Under the pieces are notes generated by a model. It saw only the letters and a list, made by a program, of their open reading frames with translations. It was not told the DNA's origin and did not search any database. The translations under genes and the position numbers were made by a program. 43,030 nt of DNA from the NCBI RefSeq assembly GCF_021596505.1, contig NZ_PJIZ01000055.1, forward strand, positions 1 to 43,030, given 5' to 3'. Origin of the DNA: Nostoc sp. CMAA1605. Lineage in GTDB: Bacteria; Cyanobacteriota; Cyanobacteriia; Cyanobacteriales; Nostocaceae. Of the stretch, positions 1 to 8,297 are shown piece after piece (position 1 is the first letter of the stretch; each line of letters opens with the position of its first letter).

Positions 1-246
1 ATAGAAGCGAATACTCCTATTCTCAGTCAGCTAGACAGTTCTCAGTTACTTTCATCTTTGACTCTCAGAGAACAGGAAGTATTGGAACTTTTAACCCACG
101 GTCTTTCTAACGCTGAAATGGGACTGCAACTACATTTGAGTCCCAGAACTGTGGAAAAATACGTCAGTAGTCTATTAAGAAAAACTGACACCAGCAACCG
201 AGCTGAACTGGTGCGCTTTGCCATCAAGCACGGACTGGTGGAATAG
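1..246 (+). CDS. LuxR-family response regulator, C-terminal HTH part (cut by window edge)
   Basis: The reading frame is open from the first base, so the gene begins to the left of the window and only the last 81 codons are seen. The visible part is a LuxR/NarL-type (GerE) DNA-binding domain: LTLREQEVLELL opens the domain, LSNAEMGLQLHLSPRTVEKY forms the scaffold and recognition helices, and the conserved tail with R-A-E-L-V follows. In this family the domain usually follows an N-terminal receiver or sensor domain, which cannot be checked here. The TTG at 58 is not a credible start because coding continues upstream in the same frame. The stop TAG at 244-246 lies inside the first units of a GGGAATG tandem repeat, so the repeat array begins exactly at the gene end. 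Confidence 0.85.
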   Translation: MEANTPILSQLDSSQLLSSLTLREQEVLELLTHGLSNAEMGLQLHLSPRTVEKYVSSLLRKTDTSNRAELVRFAIKHGLVE

Positions 247-327
247 GGAATGGGGAATGGGGAATGGGGACAAGGTGGACAAGGTGGACAAGGTAAACGT
301 TACTTCAATGCCCAATGCCCAATGCCC
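241..327. repeat. Composite short tandem repeats after the LuxR gene
   Basis: Three different short tandem arrays follow each other: GGGAATGG units, then CAAGGTGGA units, then CCAATGC units. This is the STRR type well known from heterocystous cyanobacteria. The first array overlaps the stop codon of the LuxR gene. Confidence 0.85.
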
Positions 328-339
328 TATTTCCATTAA

Positions 340-816
340 TTAGGACTTACTGACAATATGTTGCAATAGACCATCACAGGCATCAAGTAGTAAATCAATC
401 ACTTGATTAAACCCCTCTGTGCCGCCATAGTAGGGGTCAGGAACTTCTTTGAGGGTGTGTTGAGAACAAAATTCACACATCAAATGCACTTTATGGTGAT
501 ATTGTCCAGTAGGATCAAGGGAAAGAATATCTTGATAGTTATCTTGATCCATCGCTAAAATTAAGTCAAATTCCTGAAAATCAGATTTTTGAAATTGTCT
601 AGCTCTGCCTTGCAGTTTAATTCCTAATTTTGTTGCCGCCGCCGCACTCATACGGCGGTCAGGTGGACTGCCGATGTGATAACTAGATGTACCGGCTGAA
701 TCACAAAGGATGCGATCGCTTAAATTATCCTTGTCGATCAGATAATTCATGATGTTTTCTGCCGACGGTGAACGACAGATATTCCCCAGACAGACAAACA
801 ACAATTTGTAGGGCAT
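340..816 (-). CDS. Low-molecular-weight protein tyrosine phosphatase
   Basis: The 158-residue protein has the complete LMW-PTP signature. The P-loop CLGNICRS gives the catalytic Cys9 and phosphate-binding Arg15 (C-x5-R), and the general acid Asp127 sits in the DPYYGG motif near the C-terminus. Length matches the family (about 150-160 residues). Members dephosphorylate protein tyrosines and arginines, and bacterial ones are often tied to exopolysaccharide export (Wzb type); no kinase or export gene is visible here, so the substrate is unknown. It lies on the minus strand downstream of ebfC with a gap of about 135 bases. No signal peptide or membrane segment, so it acts in the cytoplasm. The start at 816 puts the P-loop at the usual residue 9. 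Confidence 0.93.
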   Translation of the reverse strand: MPYKLLFVCLGNICRSPSAENIMNYLIDKDNLSDRILCDSAGTSSYHIGSPPDRRMSAAAATKLGIKLQGRARQFQKSDFQEFDLILAMDQDNYQDILSLDPTGQYHHKVHLMCEFCSQHTLKEVPDPYYGGTEGFNQVIDLLLDACDGLLQHIVSKS

Positions 817-919
817 AAGAGTAATTTGTAGTTTTTACCAGAGAATATGAAGATTTTTTCTGAAAAATTGATAATAGTTTTGAATATAAATGTGTCAAAA
901 GTCAATAGTCGAGAGTTTT

Positions 920-955
920 TTGACTAATGACTAATGACTAATGACTAATGACTAA
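920..955. repeat. Heptamer STRR (ACTAATG) at the ebfC stop
   Basis: About five units of a seven-base repeat (ATGACTA on the plus strand). The last unit overlaps the TAG stop codon of ebfC at 952-954 (plus-strand CTA). Confidence 0.85.
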
Positions 956-1299
956 AATCCAGGTAATTCTAGTCCACTTGTCAATTCTTCCATCCGTTCG
1001 CGCATGGTAGCGGTGGATTTTTCATAGGCACTTTTCATAGCTGCTGTTACCAAGTCAGAGAGGATGTCTGAGCCTTGTTCTAAAGCGGCGGGAGAAATTT
1101 CTACGCGCTTGGGTTCCTGATTTCCACTGACAATCACTTTAACCAGTCCACCACCAGCTTCTCCAATGATTTCCATTTGCTCCAATTCTTCCTGGAGTCG
1201 CTTTGCACCTTCTTGAACTTGCTGTGCTTTTTTAAATGCTTCGGCTAGTTCTTTCATTTTGCCTAAGCCGAAGCCAAATCCTTGTCCTTTTCCTGTCAT
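952..1299 (-). CDS. ebfC: YbaB/EbfC family nucleoid-associated protein
   Basis: The 115-residue protein matches the YbaB/EbfC family: a glycine-rich N-terminus, a long amphipathic helix ([20 protein letters not shown]), a central beta part with G-x-G-G-L-V-x-V, and a C-terminal helical part with [11 protein letters not shown]. Family members are small dimers that bind DNA broadly and affect nucleoid structure and gene expression. Length is normal for cyanobacterial members, which carry a short N-terminal extension compared with E. coli YbaB. It follows murB on the same strand, separated by about 300 bases of repeats, so co-transcription with murCB is possible but not shown. The stop codon is part of a heptamer repeat array. 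Confidence 0.92.
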   Translation of the reverse strand: MTGKGQGFGFGLGKMKELAEAFKKAQQVQEGAKRLQEELEQMEIIGEAGGGLVKVIVSGNQEPKRVEISPAALEQGSDILSDLVTAAMKSAYEKSTATMRERMEELTSGLELPGF

Positions 1300-1390
1300 A
1301 ACTATTTATCCGCGTGTGCTTTGAATAACAAATCAAATTCAATTATAGAGGCGGTGGGGAATTTGCCCATGAATTCATGAAAATAGGCAT

Positions 1391-1514
1391 TGATACCAAT
1401 TCAAAATTCAAAATACCCTACGGGAAGCAAGCTACAAAATTCAAAATTAAGAAAGTGATACTCAGCATACCTTTTAGCGTTTGCATCTGTATCGAATTTT
1501 TTGTGAATTGATAT
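1391..1514. repeat. MITE-like repeat, copy 1
   Basis: The segment begins TGATACCAATTCA and ends TGAATTGATAT, nearly inverted ends. The inner part shares ACGGGAAG-N-AAGCTACAAAA and flanking AATTCAAAA units with a second copy at 6336-6448. No open reading frame is present, so a non-autonomous miniature element is the best reading; this is inference from the two copies. The rest of 1300-1601 holds only this element and the tandem repeats at 1523-1596. Confidence 0.55.
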
Positions 1515-1522
1515 GACGAGAA

Positions 1523-1596
1523 ATGGGGAATGGGAAAAATCGTTCGATTCCCCATTCCCCATTCCCCATTCCCCATTCCCTATTCCCTATTTGCCA
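1523..1596. repeat. STRR (CCCCATT type) next to murB stop
   Basis: Repeated CCCCATT/CCCTATT units in tandem. On the minus strand the array (GGGAATGG...) follows directly after the TGA stop of murB at 1602-1604. Confidence 0.85.
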
Positions 1597-1601
1597 TTCC
1601 C

Positions 1602-2600
1602 TCAAGCTACAGCCTGAAATTCACCAATCATTTTTACTTCTGGTTCTAACCAGATTGACCAGTTCTCTTGTACTGTATGTTGGATATGACGAATGAGGCT
1701 AAAAATATCGTTGGCTTTCGCTCCACCACGATTGACAATAAAGTTGGCGTGGAGATGGGCTACTTGCGCGCCACCAATTTGATAACCTTTTAAACCTGTT
1801 TGTTCGATTAACCAACCAGCCGCATAGGGCTTGGGGTTGCGGAAGACACTACCACAACTGGGATAGTTGTAGGGTTGTGTACTCAGGCGGTGTTGTTTAT
1901 GTTGTTTTGTAATAGCTAAGACTTGGGCGGGATCAGCTCCTGGGTGCAGTTGGAATGTAGCTTGAGTGACGATGCGATCGCCTCCTTGTAGTAGTGAGGT
2001 GCGATAGGTATAACCTAATTCCGCAGGGCTGAGGGTGCTGATTGTACCATCAGGAGACAGAACTTCAGCACTCACTAACATATCTGCGATACAGCTACTG
2101 TGTGCGCCAGCGTTCATGACTACCGCACCCCCCACCGTACCAGGAATACCAACAGCCCACTCGAAACCTTGCCAACCTAATTGGGCGGCTGCTAAAGCTA
2201 AACTAGGGATAGATTCGCCAGCCGCGACGGTTAATTGCCCCGTGACGGGGTCAAAGTGACTGTAGCGCAGATGACGGGTAGCAATTACTAGACCGGAGAT
2301 GCCGCGATCGCTGACTAATAAATTCGATCCTGCACCTAAAGTAGTAACTCTTAAATTATTTTCTTGGGCAAATTGAAGACTTGCTTGCAATGCTTCTATG
2401 TTCTGTGGAGCAACATACCATTCAGCTGCTCCCCCGACTCGATAAGAAGTATGTGCAGATAATGAAGCTTGGGATTTGATTTCGCAATTAGTGCCAGGTA
2501 AATAGATGATTTTACCCTCACTTAAATCATTTCTTTTCGGTCTTTCTATTGTAGAATCGGGAACTGTGCAGGCGTTTCCAGCGGCCTGGGAAATTTTCAT
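1602..2600 (-). CDS. murB: UDP-N-acetylenolpyruvoylglucosamine reductase
   Basis: MurB reduces UDP-GlcNAc-enolpyruvate to UDP-MurNAc with NADPH and FAD, the second committed step of peptidoglycan precursor synthesis in the cytoplasm. The 332-residue protein shows the FAD-binding region (TSYRVGG, then [11 protein letters not shown]), the substrate/FAD core [19 protein letters not shown], the catalytic-serine segment [11 protein letters not shown] (proton donor Ser), and the C-terminal EPEVKMIG with the conserved Glu. It is a type I/II-like MurB of normal length; the first 35 residues are poorly conserved, so the exact start is uncertain. It lies 95 bases downstream of murC on the same strand, so the two are probably one operon. 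The stop codon abuts a tandem repeat. Confidence 0.97.
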   Translation of the reverse strand: MKISQAAGNACTVPDSTIERPKRNDLSEGKIIYLPGTNCEIKSQASLSAHTSYRVGGAAEWYVAPQNIEALQASLQFAQENNLRVTTLGAGSNLLVSDRGISGLVIATRHLRYSHFDPVTGQLTVAAGESIPSLALAAAQLGWQGFEWAVGIPGTVGGAVVMNAGAHSSCIADMLVSAEVLSPDGTISTLSPAELGYTYRTSLLQGGDRIVTQATFQLHPGADPAQVLAITKQHKQHRLSTQPYNYPSCGSVFRNPKPYAAGWLIEQTGLKGYQIGGAQVAHLHANFIVNRGGAKANDIFSLIRHIQHTVQENWSIWLEPEVKMIGEFQAVA

Positions 2601-2695
2601 CTTTAGATCAATAAATTGTGAAATTTTTACGTTTATCTGCTGTACAAGTACAGCAATAGGGTGAATTGATTAAGACTCTAGCCAAAGGATCACTT

Positions 2696-4168
2696 TTACG
2701 AAGTAGCTGTTGCAGGTTCGCAAAGTGTAGTGATGATTTCAGGAATTGCTTGATTTAAGTTACCCGCCCCTAAAAATAGGGCTAAATCTCCAGGACGAAG
2801 GTTTTGTAAGAGATATTCAGTGACCGCAGGTAAAGTTGGTTGATAAATTACCTGGGAATGTTCTTTAGCTACAGCCTCTGCTAGCTGTTCTCCACTAATT
2901 TGACCCAAGTTTGGTTCGCCTGCACTGTAAATATCAGTCAGTACGACCAAATCAGCGTGGCTGAAAGACTCAGCAAATTCTTCTAAAAATGTTAATGTCC
3001 GACTGTAGCGATGGGGTTGGAATATAGCTACGACTCTTTGCCCTGGTCTAGCTTGTAATCGTGCTGCGGCTAGGGTAGCGCGGATTTCGCTGGGATGATG
3101 GGCGTAGTCATCAATAAACGTAATTCCATCGACTTCGCCACGAAACTCAAAGCGTCGTCTAGCACCTTCAAAGGCGGCGATACCTTTGGCGATCGCACCA
3201 AATTCTAAACCTAAAACCCGTCCTACAGCTACTGCTGCTAGAGCATTACTGAGGTTATGACGACCTAGTAAACGCAGAGTCAACAATCCCAATGCCTTAC
3301 CTTTTTCCCAGACTAAAGCTGTAGTTCCATTGGCATGATAGTCAATGTTCGTCACAGTGTAGTCTGCATTGGTTTCGGGATTGAGACTGTAACTGATTGT
3401 GGGTTTTGAGCGATCGCGTAGTAACTCTCTTACTGTCACACAATCAATACTACCCACTAAAGTTTTACAACCCTGGGCAAATTGCTCGAAGGTATCAACA
3501 ACTTCTTCTAAAGTTTCGTAGTGGTCAGGATGATCTAATTCAATATTAGTAATAATGCCGATTTCTGGAGCGTGTTTCACTAGTGAGCCATCAGATTCAT
3601 CTGCTTCTGCCACCAGATAACGACTCTGACCCAAGCGAGCATTGCCTTCCCAAGCTTTGACTTCACCACCGACAATAATAGTAGGATCTAAACCAGCTTC
3701 CAATAACATATAGCCAATCATGCTGCTGGTTGTCGTCTTGCCGTGAGTCCCTGCAACAGCAATGCTGTGGTGTTCAGCAATCAATGCAGCTAGTACATCT
3801 GAACGATGCCATATGGGACAACCCAATTCTAGAGCAGCCTTATACTCTAAATTGTTAGCATTAATTGCTGTCGAACATATAACTTGAGGTAGATTTGAGC
3901 TAATAGTAGGAACTTGTGTTGGTGAGTTGCAATCTACTTCATTATCACCTTGTTTGGCGTGGAAGAATTCCAGATTACTTGCTTCTTGTCTACTGAAAAT
4001 ATGTGTCCCGATAGCTTCTAGCTTACGTGTAATATGATTTGGACGTACATCCGAACCTGATACTGGCAATTGGCGTTTTGCGAGAACGTATGCCAAGGCA
4101 GACATACCTATGCCACCGATGCCAATAAAATGAAATGGTCTACCACCAAAATCTACAGAATTATTCAT
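2696..4168 (-). CDS. murC: UDP-N-acetylmuramate--L-alanine ligase
   Basis: MurC adds L-Ala to UDP-MurNAc using ATP, the first step of stem-peptide assembly. The 490-residue protein has the N-terminal Rossmann-like UDP-binding domain (FIGIGGIGMSALA, residues 14-26), the ATP P-loop AGTHGKTTT (139-147), the carbamate/Mg region EADESDGS, HPDHY in the central domain, and the Mur ligase C-terminal domain with FAHHPSE-like DDYAHHPSE and FQPHRYSRT. The stretch around residues 66-95 is an insert compared with the shortest MurC proteins. The ATG at 4168 is supported by a strong ribosome site (AGAGGAG) 6-7 bases upstream. It is divergent from nadD and co-directional with murB. Confidence 0.97.
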   Translation of the reverse strand: MNNSVDFGGRPFHFIGIGGIGMSALAYVLAKRQLPVSGSDVRPNHITRKLEAIGTHIFSRQEASNLEFFHAKQGDNEVDCNSPTQVPTISSNLPQVICSTAINANNLEYKAALELGCPIWHRSDVLAALIAEHHSIAVAGTHGKTTTSSMIGYMLLEAGLDPTIIVGGEVKAWEGNARLGQSRYLVAEADESDGSLVKHAPEIGIITNIELDHPDHYETLEEVVDTFEQFAQGCKTLVGSIDCVTVRELLRDRSKPTISYSLNPETNADYTVTNIDYHANGTTALVWEKGKALGLLTLRLLGRHNLSNALAAVAVGRVLGLEFGAIAKGIAAFEGARRRFEFRGEVDGITFIDDYAHHPSEIRATLAAARLQARPGQRVVAIFQPHRYSRTLTFLEEFAESFSHADLVVLTDIYSAGEPNLGQISGEQLAEAVAKEHSQVIYQPTLPAVTEYLLQNLRPGDLALFLGAGNLNQAIPEIITTLCEPATATS

Positions 4169-4578
4169 TGATTGCTCCTCTTAAACACCACACCACACCA
4201 TAATCAGAAAATAACACGCGTATCATAACAGGATTTTGATTTTTACCGTAACTAGTTCTTATATCAATGCCATCCTTGATGTTGTCTAAAATTTCTACTA
4301 AGGTTTAGTTGGTTGAGAATGATTTTACCTTGGTTGGAGATTTTCGTTATTTCTAAACTATTTTTATGATTATTCAGTAAATTTTTCGGACATCGGGAAA
4401 GAAATTCTTGTAAATTGAAACACATACTTTTAGATTCCTGACTGATTTTTGCTACATTAGTATATTTAGTCCTAGCGAACCCACTTTATATTTTTCATCA
4501 AGCTCAGGCATGAATTGATTAAAATATGGTTAGGGGTGAAAACGATTCTCACAGGCATCAGGTCAAGGCAGAATCTAG
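4169..4578. other. 410-base intergenic region between divergent murC and nadD
   Basis: The region must hold the promoters of the murC-murB and nadD(-gap2) transcripts. An ACACC-rich stretch lies at about 4184-4200 just upstream of the murC ribosome site. I see no RNA gene, no tandem repeat array and no convincing promoter boxes. Confidence 0.5.
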
Positions 4579-5202
4579 ATGCAACAACTAGCAATTTTTG
4601 GTGGCACATTTGATCCGATTCATTGGGGACACCTGCTAATAGCCGAAACAGCTTTGCATCAAACAGCGATAGAAAAAGTCATTTGGACTCCTAGCTTCCA
4701 GCCTCCTCACAAAACAGCAGCTTTGTTTGAGCATCGGTTAGCAATGCTGCAAATAGCTACAAAAGATAACTCAGCGTTTACGGTTTCACAGATAGAGGCA
4801 AAAAGCCGAGGCAATTCCTATGCCATAAACACTTTGATTGATTTATCTGCTTGTTATCCCAACACGCGTTGGTACTGGATTGTGGGCTTGGATACCTTCC
4901 AAACATTACCGCGTTGGTATCGTGGACAAGAACTAGCACAAATGTGTAATTGGTTAATCGCACCTAGATTCCTAAGTGGTGAGACTATACCTCAAAGCGA
5001 GTTAATCTGCAAGCAGGTCAAGCAACAACTTCAAAAACAGTCGGTTACTATTCACTGGCAACTCTTGCATACACCCTTAGTAGGCATTTCGTCAAGTTTA
5101 ATTCGCCAATTTTGTCAGGAAGGGAAATCGGTTCGTTATTTAGTGCCAGAAGAGGTTAGATCCTACATGACTTTTCACGGACTCTACAGGAGATCAATCT
5201 GA
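4579..5202 (+). CDS. nadD: Nicotinate-nucleotide adenylyltransferase
   Basis: NadD transfers AMP from ATP to nicotinic acid mononucleotide to make deamido-NAD in NAD synthesis. The 207-residue protein starts with the nucleotidyltransferase motif IFGGTFDPIHWGHL (G-x-F-D-P-x-H-x-G-H), has WIVGLDTFQTLPRW in the middle, and ISSSLIRQ (the ISST-x-I-R motif) near the C-terminus followed by YLVPEEVRSY. All key motifs are present and length is normal. A purine-rich AAGG sits about 12 bases before the ATG. It lies 120 bases upstream of gap2 on the same strand; pairing an NAD biosynthetic gene with an NAD(P)-dependent dehydrogenase suggests but does not prove co-expression. Confidence 0.95.
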   Translation: MQQLAIFGGTFDPIHWGHLLIAETALHQTAIEKVIWTPSFQPPHKTAALFEHRLAMLQIATKDNSAFTVSQIEAKSRGNSYAINTLIDLSACYPNTRWYWIVGLDTFQTLPRWYRGQELAQMCNWLIAPRFLSGETIPQSELICKQVKQQLQKQSVTIHWQLLHTPLVGISSSLIRQFCQEGKSVRYLVPEEVRSYMTFHGLYRRSI

Positions 5203-5307
5203 AAAAAATATGTTTTTTTTTATGGATCTAACACTTTATGGTTATAAATACTCTCCCCCTTTGCGATATGATTGGGGTCAAAGATATCAACTTATAGGCA
5301 TATATAC

Positions 5308-5313
5308 AGAGGG
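5308..5313 (+). promoter_or_regulatory. Ribosome binding site that fixes the gap2 GTG start
   Basis: AGAGGG stands 9 bases upstream of GTG 5323. The upstream in-frame TTG at 5272 has no comparable site, and starting there would add 17 residues without family similarity. Confidence 0.75.
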
Positions 5314-5322
5314 CAAGACACT

Positions 5323-6336
5323 GTGATTAGAGTCGCTATCAACGGTTTCGGGCGTATAGGACGTAACTTTGCACGTTGCTGGCTAGGTCGGGAAAATAGC
5401 AATATCGATTTAGTAGCTGTTAATGACACATCAGATCCTAGAACTAATGCTCACCTCCTGAAGTATGATTCCATGCTTGGGAAGTTAAAGAATGTTGACA
5501 TTACTGCCGATGACAACTCTATCATCGTTAACGGTAAGACCATTAAATGCGTATCTGATCGCAATCCAGAAAACTTGCCCTGGAAAGAGTGGGAAATTGA
5601 CCTCATCATCGAGGCAACAGGCGTATTTACCAGCAAAGAAGGTGCTTTAAAGCACGTTAATGCTGGAGCAAAGAAAGTTCTGATTACTGCCCCCGGTAAA
5701 AACGAAGACGGCACATTCGTAATTGGTGTTAACCATCACGATTATGACCATAACCAGCACCACGTTATCAGTAATGCCAGCTGCACAACCAACTGTTTAG
5801 CTCCCATTGCCAAGGTGTTGCATGATAAATTCGGGATTATCAAAGGTACGATGACCACCACCCACAGCTACACAGGTGATCAGCGTTTATTAGATGCTTC
5901 TCACCGCGATGTACGCCGTGCTAGAGCAGCCGCCATCAACATTGTCCCCACCTCTACCGGTGCGGCAAAGGCTGTGGCTTTAGTAATTCCAGAGCTTAAA
6001 GGTAAGCTAAATGGTGTTGCTTTACGCGTACCGACCCCAAACGTCTCAATGGTAGATTTCGTAGTTCAGGTTGAGAAGCGTACTATTACTGAAGAAGTTA
6101 ACCAAGCCCTTAAAGATGCGGCTGAAGGGCCACTCAAAGGCATTTTAGACTACAGTGAACTACCTTTGGTTTCTTCTGATTATCAAGGTGCGGACGCTTC
6201 TTCTATTGTGGATGCTAACCTAACTCTAGTTATGGGTAGTGACTTAGTAAAAGTCATGGCTTGGTATGACAACGAGTGGGGTTACAGCCAACGCGTTTTA
6301 GACTTGGCTGAATTAGTCGCTGAAAAATGGGTCTAA
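5323..6336 (+). CDS. gap2: NAD(P)-dependent glyceraldehyde-3-phosphate dehydrogenase, Gap2 type
   Basis: Gap2 is the Calvin-cycle/gluconeogenic GAPDH of cyanobacteria, using NADPH or NADH to reduce 1,3-bisphosphoglycerate. From GTG 5323 the protein is 337 residues. It shows the Rossmann start [15 protein letters not shown], the catalytic SNASCTTNC with Cys154, the HSYTGDQR loop, and the C-terminal [12 protein letters not shown]. The GTG start is chosen because it matches the family N-terminus exactly and has a ribosome site 9 bases upstream. The coenzyme-site region around [10 protein letters not shown] is the dual-specificity Gap2 form rather than the glycolytic Gap1 form. It follows nadD on the same strand. 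The stop TAA coincides with the edge of a MITE-like repeat, so the element may have landed right at the gene end. Confidence 0.97.
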   Translation: MIRVAINGFGRIGRNFARCWLGRENSNIDLVAVNDTSDPRTNAHLLKYDSMLGKLKNVDITADDNSIIVNGKTIKCVSDRNPENLPWKEWEIDLIIEATGVFTSKEGALKHVNAGAKKVLITAPGKNEDGTFVIGVNHHDYDHNQHHVISNASCTTNCLAPIAKVLHDKFGIIKGTMTTTHSYTGDQRLLDASHRDVRRARAAAINIVPTSTGAAKAVALVIPELKGKLNGVALRVPTPNVSMVDFVVQVEKRTITEEVNQALKDAAEGPLKGILDYSELPLVSSDYQGADASSIVDANLTLVMGSDLVKVMAWYDNEWGYSQRVLDLAELVAEKWV

Positions 6337-6448
6337 TCAATTCAAAATACCCTTACGGGAAGTAAGCTACAAAATTCAAAATTCAGAAGTCCTGATTTGA
6401 CAAGATTGATAAATTTGGATTTGTTGGTGAATTTTGCTGAATTGATAT
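6336..6448. repeat. MITE-like repeat, copy 2, at the gap2 stop codon
   Basis: The ends ATCAATTCA and TGAATTGAT form a perfect 9-base inverted repeat, and the left half matches copy 1 (1391-1514) through ACGGGAAG-N-AAGCTACAAAA. The left end shares its first base with the TAA stop of gap2. No coding capacity. It fills the gap between the convergent gap2 and thiL. Confidence 0.55.
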
Positions 6449-6480
6449 AAATCTAGTCATAAGTTACTATTGACTGTTGA

Positions 6481-7484
6481 CTATTGACTAAAATGTTGAA
6501 ATCCTTGACTGAGAGTAAGAACTCGGTCAGGGATTTTTTCATCTTGATGCTTGAGTATGACTTGGGGATGAGATTTAATAGTGCCGATGATGGCTGTGTT
6601 GTTGTCTAACATCTGTATCAGATTTTTTGCTAATGCTGGTGGTAAACACAGCACTAATTCAAAGTCTTCTCCACCGTATAAAGCGTATTCTAGGGCTTGT
6701 TCTGGAGTTAACCAATTAGTGAAAGCTGGGGGTAGAGGAATTTGCTCGCCGTCTAAAACAGCACCCACTCCACTGGCGCGACAGATTTGTAATACTGCAT
6801 CTGCTAAACCATCGCTGCTATCCATACCAGCGATCGGAATCTGGCGTGGAAATGTAAAAATTGCAGATAACAGGGGTAAAACATCTAATCGTGGCTGGGG
6901 ACGCTGATGGGCTGCGATTAAAGCCGTCTTTTGGGCTGGGGTGAGGTTTTGTCCTACTTCGGGGTTTAAGAGCAGTTGTAAGCCTGCGTGGGATGCACCA
7001 TGAACACCTGTCACCACGATCGCATCTCCCACTTTAGCAGCAGAACGACGGATAATCTTCTGGGGGTGGACTTGACCAAAGGCGGTAATAGAAATTGTAG
7101 TGGCAGGCGATCGCACCATATCCCCCCGACAATGGGAGTATTATATTGTTGCAAGCACTCTGTCATCCCCTGATATAAGCTTTCTACCCAACTGACGTTA
7201 ATATCTCCCGGAAGTCCTAATCCGACAGTGATACCCAGAGGATAAGCACCCATCGCCGCTAAATCAGATAAGTTAGCAGCCGCAGCGCGCCAACCCGCGT
7301 CCTCAGCAGAAGTAGTAACATGACTAAAATGCACACCATCAACTAACATATCTGTGGTGACAACTAAAGATTGTTCTGAGTCTGTCACCAATACCGCCGC
7401 ATCATCACCAATAATTTCTGAGGGACAAAATCGCTGTAATTTTTCTAGAAGTCCTTGTTCGCCAATATCTTTAACTTTAGTCAT
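6481..7484 (-). pseudogene. thiL: Thiamine-monophosphate kinase with a one-base frameshift
   Basis: ThiL phosphorylates thiamine monophosphate to the active cofactor thiamine diphosphate. Two overlapping frames together give one full-length ThiL of about 334 residues. The N-terminal part (7484 down to about 7125) has IGDDAAVL, TTDMLVDGVHF and AAANLSDLAAMGA; the C-terminal part (about 7119 down to 6481) has GDAIVVTG, GMDSSDGLAD and GGEDFELV. The break falls in a run of six G on the minus strand (plus-strand C at 7122-7127): the conserved IVGGDMVRSP needs seven. Either the copy is truly frameshifted or the run was miscounted in sequencing; I cannot tell which. All other motifs are intact and the gene shows no further decay, which favours a sequencing error or a very recent mutation. 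The start ATG lies inside a heptamer repeat. Confidence 0.85.
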
Positions 7485-7511
7485 TAGTCATTAGTCATTA
7501 GTCATTAGTCT
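7478..7511. repeat. Heptamer STRR covering the thiL start codon
   Basis: Units of AGTCATT (minus strand AATGACT) in tandem. The last ATG of the array, at 7484-7482, is the thiL start; the earlier ATGs are out of frame with it and end at once in TAA. A related array lies at the thiL stop (about 6462-6490). Confidence 0.8.
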
Positions 7512-7552
7512 TTGGGCATAAAGTATCATATTTTCCTCGGTTTTCTTTTCTT

Positions 7553-7673
7553 GGGGACTGGGGACTGGGGACTGGGAAAGCAGGGGAAGAACAACTTCAA
7601 TCATTACTCATCACCGGCTAAACGCCGCGCTACCGCTAACAGCACTCATTACTCAGCACTCATTACTCAAAAC
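7553..7673. repeat. Composite repeat: GGGGACT array, unit shared with 14513-14549, CACTCATTA array
   Basis: A GGGGACT array (7553-7577) is followed by a 37-base sequence (7612-7648, starting CACCGGCTAAACG and ending AGCACTCA) that recurs identically at 14513-14549, then by CACTCATTACTCAG units. In both places the order is the same: GGGGACT array, GGAAAGCAG, shared unit, CACTCA array. Confidence 0.75.
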
Positions 7674-7713
7674 TTTCAAGTTAGGATAAAGATGTATCTT
7701 AGGGGATTTATCA

Positions 7714-8283
7714 ATGGTTACTACGCCAGTAAAAAACCTTACATTTGAAGAATACTTAGCCTATGATGACGGTAGTGGCTTTCACTATGAGTTAGTAGAT
7801 GGCAGGCTGGAATTAATGAATCCCCCAACGATTGAGCATTTCTTAATTACTAAATTTATTGAACAGTTGTTAGATGCGGAAATCCAGAGATTGAGTTTAC
7901 CTTGGTTAACTTTTCGAGAAACTGGGGTAAGGACGGGAAGAAATAAATCTCGATTAACTGATTTGTCTGTGGTGACATAGGAGCAAGCACGGGAATTAAT
8001 TAATTTATCAGCAGTCTTTGAATCATCACCGTTGTTAATTGTAGAGGTGGTTAGCCCAGATTCTATTAAGCGTGACTATCGTTATAAACGGTCTGAATAT
8101 GCGGCGGTAGAAGTGCCAGAATACTGGATTGTAGACCCATTAGAGAAAAAGATTTCCGTGCTGTTATTGGAAGAAGGATTTTACGAAGAAACAGTGTTTA
8201 CTGGCGACCAGAAAATTATATCGCGGACTTTTGAAAATATTGCGATCGCTGTTGAACAGGTTTTACAAGCTGGTAATATTTGA
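7714..8283 (+). pseudogene. Uma2-family (DUF820) putative nuclease with an internal amber stop
   Basis: Both halves are in the same frame and together make a typical Uma2 protein of about 189 residues: LTFEEYLAYDD and YELVDGRLELM at the start, then TDLSVVT, a TAG at 7978-7980, and EQARELI, LLIVEVVSP, KRSEYAA, VPEYWIVDP. The PD-(D/E)XK-like residues (Asp of TDLSVV, Glu of VEVVSP, Lys of YKRSEY) are all present, but the stop separates Asp from Glu and Lys, so neither half should be active. A single C-to-T change from CAG would explain the stop. Uma2 genes are very numerous in filamentous cyanobacteria and their function is mostly unknown. Readthrough or a sequencing error cannot be excluded. 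Confidence 0.85.
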
Positions 8284-8297
8284 CCATCAGCAATTAC

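Noticed and set aside
241..327. CRISPR-like array because of regular short repeats here and elsewhere
   Set aside because: Units are 7-9 bases in direct tandem without spacers, and no cas gene is present; these are STRR.
4169..4578. tRNA or small RNA gene in the murC-nadD gap
   Set aside because: I could not find a cloverleaf or a terminator-like hairpin with T-run in this region.
5272..5322. Longer Gap2 starting at TTG 5272
   Set aside because: The extra 17 residues are unlike Gap2 and the GTG at 5323 has the ribosome site and the family N-terminus.
6481..7119. A separate short gene starting at MVRSPATT
   Set aside because: It is the C-terminal half of ThiL after the frameshift; the ATG is an internal Met of the conserved GGDMVRSP motif.
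7512..7748. 78-codon open frame on the plus strand
   Set aside because: It runs through GGGGACT and CACTCA repeats and overlaps the start of the Uma2 gene in another frame.
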